DNA of 8,193 bases from assembly GCA_021442845.1 (NCBI GenBank), contig JABUSD010000254.1, positions 1 through 8,193 on the forward strand, in the 5' to 3' direction. The notes beneath the pieces were generated by a model that searched no databases, was not told where the DNA came from, and saw nothing but the letters and a program-made list of their open reading frames with translations. Origin of the DNA: Holdemanella sp. (GTDB lineage Bacteria > Bacillota_I > Bacilli_A > Erysipelotrichales > Erysipelotrichaceae). Below are positions 5,292 through 8,193 of the stretch, piece by piece. Made by a program: the position numbers and the translations under genes. Position 1 is the stretch's first letter, and each line of letters opens with the position of its first letter.

Positions 5292-7637
5292 ATGAATTTA
5301 AATGAATTAAAAGCTGGCCAGTATGCCCGTATCACCCATGTAAATGGGAAGGGACATCATAGAGCCCACTTTCTTGATATGGGAATGATACCCGGTGTGG
5401 AAGTGGAGTTGATCAAGTTTGCTCCAATGGGAGATCCTTTGGAGATACGGCTTCATGGCTATGAATTGACACTACGTATAGATGATGCCAAACAGATAGA
5501 AATAGAAGTGATACCTTCATTATCCAAGAATGAATCGTATAAACTGGTTGGAAAGAAAGAAGCAGAACACCCTGGTTTAGGGGAAGATGGAAAGTATCAT
5601 ATCAAAAAACGGGAACATCCCTTACCAGAGGATGTTACATTGACATTTGCCCTTGCGGGGAATCAGAACTGCGGAAAAACAACTTTATTTAATCAGATGA
5701 CAGGTTCCAACCAGCATGTTGGGAACTTTCCAGGCGTTACCGTGGACCAGAAAAGCGGTCCAATCCAGAATCATACCAATACCCTTGTAACGGACCTTCC
5801 AGGAATCTACTCTTTATCTCCTTATTCACAGGAGGAAATTGTATCCCGAGAATATATTTTAAATGAAAAGCCAAAAGGAATTATCAATATTGTAGATGCG
5901 ACAAATATTGAAAGAAATATGTATTTGACAATGCAGCTGATGGAGCTGGATGTTCCTATGGTACTTGCATTAAATATGATGGATGAGGTAAAAGGGAATG
6001 GAGGCTCTATTCTGATTAATGATATGGAATCCATTTTAGGCATTCCCGTTGTACCCATCAGTGCCTCTAGGAATGAAGGGGTTAAGGAATTGATTCACCA
6101 TGCCATTCATATTGCCAAATACCAGGAAAAGCCAAAACGACTGGATTTCTGTATTGAAGAGGATCATGATGGTGCGGTCCATCGATGCCTTCATGGAATT
6201 ATGCATCTAATTGAAGATCATGCCAGAAAATATGACATTCCAATCCGCTTTGCGGCTACAAAATTAGTCGAAGGCGATGAACAGATTGAAAAGAACCTTC
6301 ATTTAAGTGATAACGAAAAGGAAATGATTGAACATATCATTTTGCAGATGGAAAACGAAAGAGGCATGGATCGCTGTGCTGCCATTGCGGATATGCGATT
6401 CACTTTTATCAAAGGGGTTGTAGAAAAGTGTGTCATCAAACCCGTTTCCAGCAAAGAAAGAGAACGCAGTCAGAATATCGATAAGATTTTAACAGGAAAA
6501 TATACCGCCATTCCTGCCTTTGTTGGAATTATGGGATGTATATTCTATCTAACCTTCAATGTGATTGGAGCGTATTTTCAAAATATATTAGCTTCATTGG
6601 TGGATGTATTAACATCCTTTATCAGCCATCATCTAATCACAATGCATGTCAACAGTACCTTGCATTCCTTAATTGTGGATGGAATCTGTAATGGAATTGG
6701 AAGTGTAATTTCTTTCCTTCCCATCATTGTGACCTTGTTCTTCTTTTTAAGCTTATTGGAAGATACCGGCTATATGGCACGTATTGCCTTTGTGATGGAT
6801 AAATTATTAAGAAAGATAGGACTTTCAGGACGAAGTATTGTCCCTATGTTAATTGGATTTGGATGTACAGTACCAGGGGTAATGTCAAGTCGTACCTTAC
6901 CATCATCAAGAGATAGAAAACTTACCATTTTACTGATTCCATTTATGAGCTGTAGTGCAAAACTGCCGATTTATGGATTCTTTGTACAGACATTCTTTCC
7001 AGCTTATAGTGGAATCATTATGATTGGATTATATCTGCTTGGAATCTTAATCGGAATACTCATTGCCTATATTTCAAAGAGTACTGTATTTAAAGGCGAA
7101 GCCGTACCTTTTGTCATGGAACTTCCAAATTATCGAATGCCAGGATTAAAAAATGTGTCTTTATTGTTGTGGGAAAAGGCAAAAGACTTTTTGACAAAGG
7201 CCTTTACAATTATCTTTATGGCATCGATACTTATCTGGTTTTTACAGACATTTGATATTCGCTTAAATGTTGTAACAGATTCACAGAACAGCATACTCGC
7301 ATCCATTGCCAGTCTGATATCACCAATCTTTACACCATTAGGTTTCAATGACTGGCGCATCTCAACGGCTTTGATTACTGGATTTATCGCCAAGGAAAGT
7401 GTTGTATCCACATTATCCATTTTATATGGTTCAACATTACTGGCAAGCCATCTGCATCCAGTAGCCGGGGCATCACTGCTGGTATTCTGTTTATTATATA
7501 CACCATGTGTGGCCGCAATCACTTCAATTAAAAGAGAACTGGGGACACGATGGGCATTTGGAATTGTGCTTTTCCAGTGTTCCATTGCCTGGATTGTTGC
7601 CTTTATTGTGCATACAATTGGACTATTCATATTCTAA
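5292..7637 (+). CDS. feoB: Ferrous iron transporter FeoAB (FeoA-FeoB fusion)
   Basis: This 781-residue inner-membrane transporter takes up Fe(II). An SH3-like FeoA domain (about 1-74, LDMGMIPG, GDPLEIRL) is joined by a linker to the FeoB G domain (about 115-280). The G domain shows G1 GNQNCGKTT (123-131, where most FeoB have GNPN), G2 T150 in FPGVT, G3 DLPG (168-171), G4 NMMD (228-231) and G5 SAS (257-259). A helical regulatory segment (about 285-385) precedes the membrane region from about 404. The membrane part carries the conserved cysteine motifs GFGCTVP (522-528) and SCSAKLPIYG (553-562), then GFIAKESVVSTL (697-708) and YTPCVAAI (736-743). The ATG has GAGGA five bases upstream. E. coli keeps FeoA separate; fusions are known in Gram-positives. 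No FeoC is seen. The rho gene follows after 16 bases. Confidence 0.95.
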   Translation: MNLNELKAGQYARITHVNGKGHHRAHFLDMGMIPGVEVELIKFAPMGDPLEIRLHGYELTLRIDDAKQIEIEVIPSLSKNESYKLVGKKEAEHPGLGEDGKYHIKKREHPLPEDVTLTFALAGNQNCGKTTLFNQMTGSNQHVGNFPGVTVDQKSGPIQNHTNTLVTDLPGIYSLSPYSQEEIVSREYILNEKPKGIINIVDATNIERNMYLTMQLMELDVPMVLALNMMDEVKGNGGSILINDMESILGIPVVPISASRNEGVKELIHHAIHIAKYQEKPKRLDFCIEEDHDGAVHRCLHGIMHLIEDHARKYDIPIRFAATKLVEGDEQIEKNLHLSDNEKEMIEHIILQMENERGMDRCAAIADMRFTFIKGVVEKCVIKPVSSKERERSQNIDKILTGKYTAIPAFVGIMGCIFYLTFNVIGAYFQNILASLVDVLTSFISHHLITMHVNSTLHSLIVDGICNGIGSVISFLPIIVTLFFFLSLLEDTGYMARIAFVMDKLLRKIGLSGRSIVPMLIGFGCTVPGVMSSRTLPSSRDRKLTILLIPFMSCSAKLPIYGFFVQTFFPAYSGIIMIGLYLLGILIGILIAYISKSTVFKGEAVPFVMELPNYRMPGLKNVSLLLWEKAKDFLTKAFTIIFMASILIWFLQTFDIRLNVVTDSQNSILASIASLISPIFTPLGFNDWRISTALITGFIAKESVVSTLSILYGSTLLASHLHPVAGASLLVFCLLYTPCVAAITSIKRELGTRWAFGIVLFQCSIAWIVAFIVHTIGLFIF

Positions 7638-7653
7638 AAAAGGAGTTGACTAT

Positions 7654-8193
7654 ATGACAAAGGAAGAATTGGAAAATAGCTCTTTGGTAGATCTACGTAT
7701 CCTTGCCAAGGAAAAAGGAATAAAAAGTGTTACCACATTAAGAAAAAGTGAACTGATTGAAGAATTACTTGAACTGGAAGCACCTAAACAGGAAGAACCA
7801 GTCAAAAAGGAAATGAATATTTCGGAAGAAATCGCAACGGGAATTCTAGAAGTATTACCGGACGGATTTGGCTTTCTTCGGTGTGATAACTATCTATCGG
7901 GAGAAAATGATGTCTATTTAGCACATTCCCAGATTCGCCGATTTAATTTAAAGACAGGGGATGTTGTATCAGGAAAACTGCGTCAGAAAAATCCGACCGA
8001 AAAATATGGAGCATTGGCTTTTATCAATTCCATTAATGGAATCAATCCAGAAGTTGCCAAGAAAAGAAAGAACTTTGAAGATTTAACGCCAATCTATCCA
8101 GATAAGCGAATTGTATTGGAACAGCCATTTGGAAATGTATCGATGCGTATTATGGATTTATTATCTCCGATTGGAAAAGGACAGCGCGGCCTG
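7654..8193 (+). CDS. rho: Transcription termination factor Rho, N-terminal part (cut by window end)
   Basis: The first 180 residues of the hexameric RNA helicase that ends transcription at Rho-dependent sites are present. An N-terminal helical, SAP-like domain (about 1-45) and a short charged linker lead to the cold-shock/S1-like RNA-binding domain (about 58-128). That domain carries the RNP-type motif DGFGFLR (70-76) and the Rho hallmark DVYLAHSQIRRFNLKTGD (86-103). Then come EKYGALAFINSING and SPIGKGQRGL (171-180), which in Rho directly precedes the Walker A P-loop. The ATPase core lies beyond the window. ATG 7654 has AAAAAAGGAG at about 7636-7644, partly over the feoAB stop region. The close spacing and lack of a terminator suggest at least partial co-transcription with feoAB. 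Confidence 0.95.
   Translation, partial: MTKEELENSSLVDLRILAKEKGIKSVTTLRKSELIEELLELEAPKQEEPVKKEMNISEEIATGILEVLPDGFGFLRCDNYLSGENDVYLAHSQIRRFNLKTGDVVSGKLRQKNPTEKYGALAFINSINGINPEVAKKRKNFEDLTPIYPDKRIVLEQPFGNVSMRIMDLLSPIGKGQRGL

Noticed and set aside
7130..7630. Long minus-strand open frame opposite the 3' end of feoAB
   Set aside because: It lies wholly opposite conserved FeoB coding sequence, has no ribosome site I can support and resembles no protein.

Overview
This is an AT-rich, compactly coded, entirely plus-strand stretch with strong Shine-Dalgarno sites, BglG/LicT-type antitermination, PTS sugar uptake, lipobox lipoproteins, a fused FeoAB transporter and Rho. That combination points to a low-GC Gram-positive bacterium (Bacillota). 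A gut-type lineage such as Erysipelotrichales is my guess from style only; nothing in the window proves it.

Region 1 (1-3261) is a self-contained sugar-uptake operon. A strong sigma-A promoter (30-58) drives a leader with a ribonucleic antiterminator (RAT, 70-95) overlapping a terminator hairpin (93-119). Next come a LicT/BglG-family antiterminator, a second nearly identical RAT (975-999) overlapping a second terminator (997-1035), a PTS EIIBC permease without a EIIA domain, a ChbG/YdjC-type carbohydrate deacetylase and a strong terminator (3229-3261). The likely logic is that sugar arrival relieves EIIB-dependent inhibition of the antiterminator. The antiterminator then stabilises both RATs, and its own gene, the permease and the deacetylase are all read through. 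The deacetylase suggests an N-acetylated sugar or disaccharide as substrate.

Region 2 (3265-5251) is a tight four-gene unit: a GH25 lysozyme-like lipoprotein, a small two-helix membrane protein resembling DUF3592, a barnase-family ribonuclease made as a predicted lipoprotein, and its inhibitor barstar. It ends in a hairpin terminator that contains the barstar stop codon. The lipid-anchored barnase is the most unusual item in the window. The barnase active-site residues and the barstar interface aspartates are intact.

Region 3 (5249-8193) holds feoAB (ferrous iron uptake, FeoA fused to the N-terminus of FeoB). The transcription termination factor rho follows after 16 bases with no terminator between them. 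rho runs off the window just before its Walker A motif.

No tRNA, rRNA, CRISPR array, insertion sequence or other mobile element was seen. No gene-free stretch exceeds 300 bases. Bases 1-29 hold only A/T-rich sequence.
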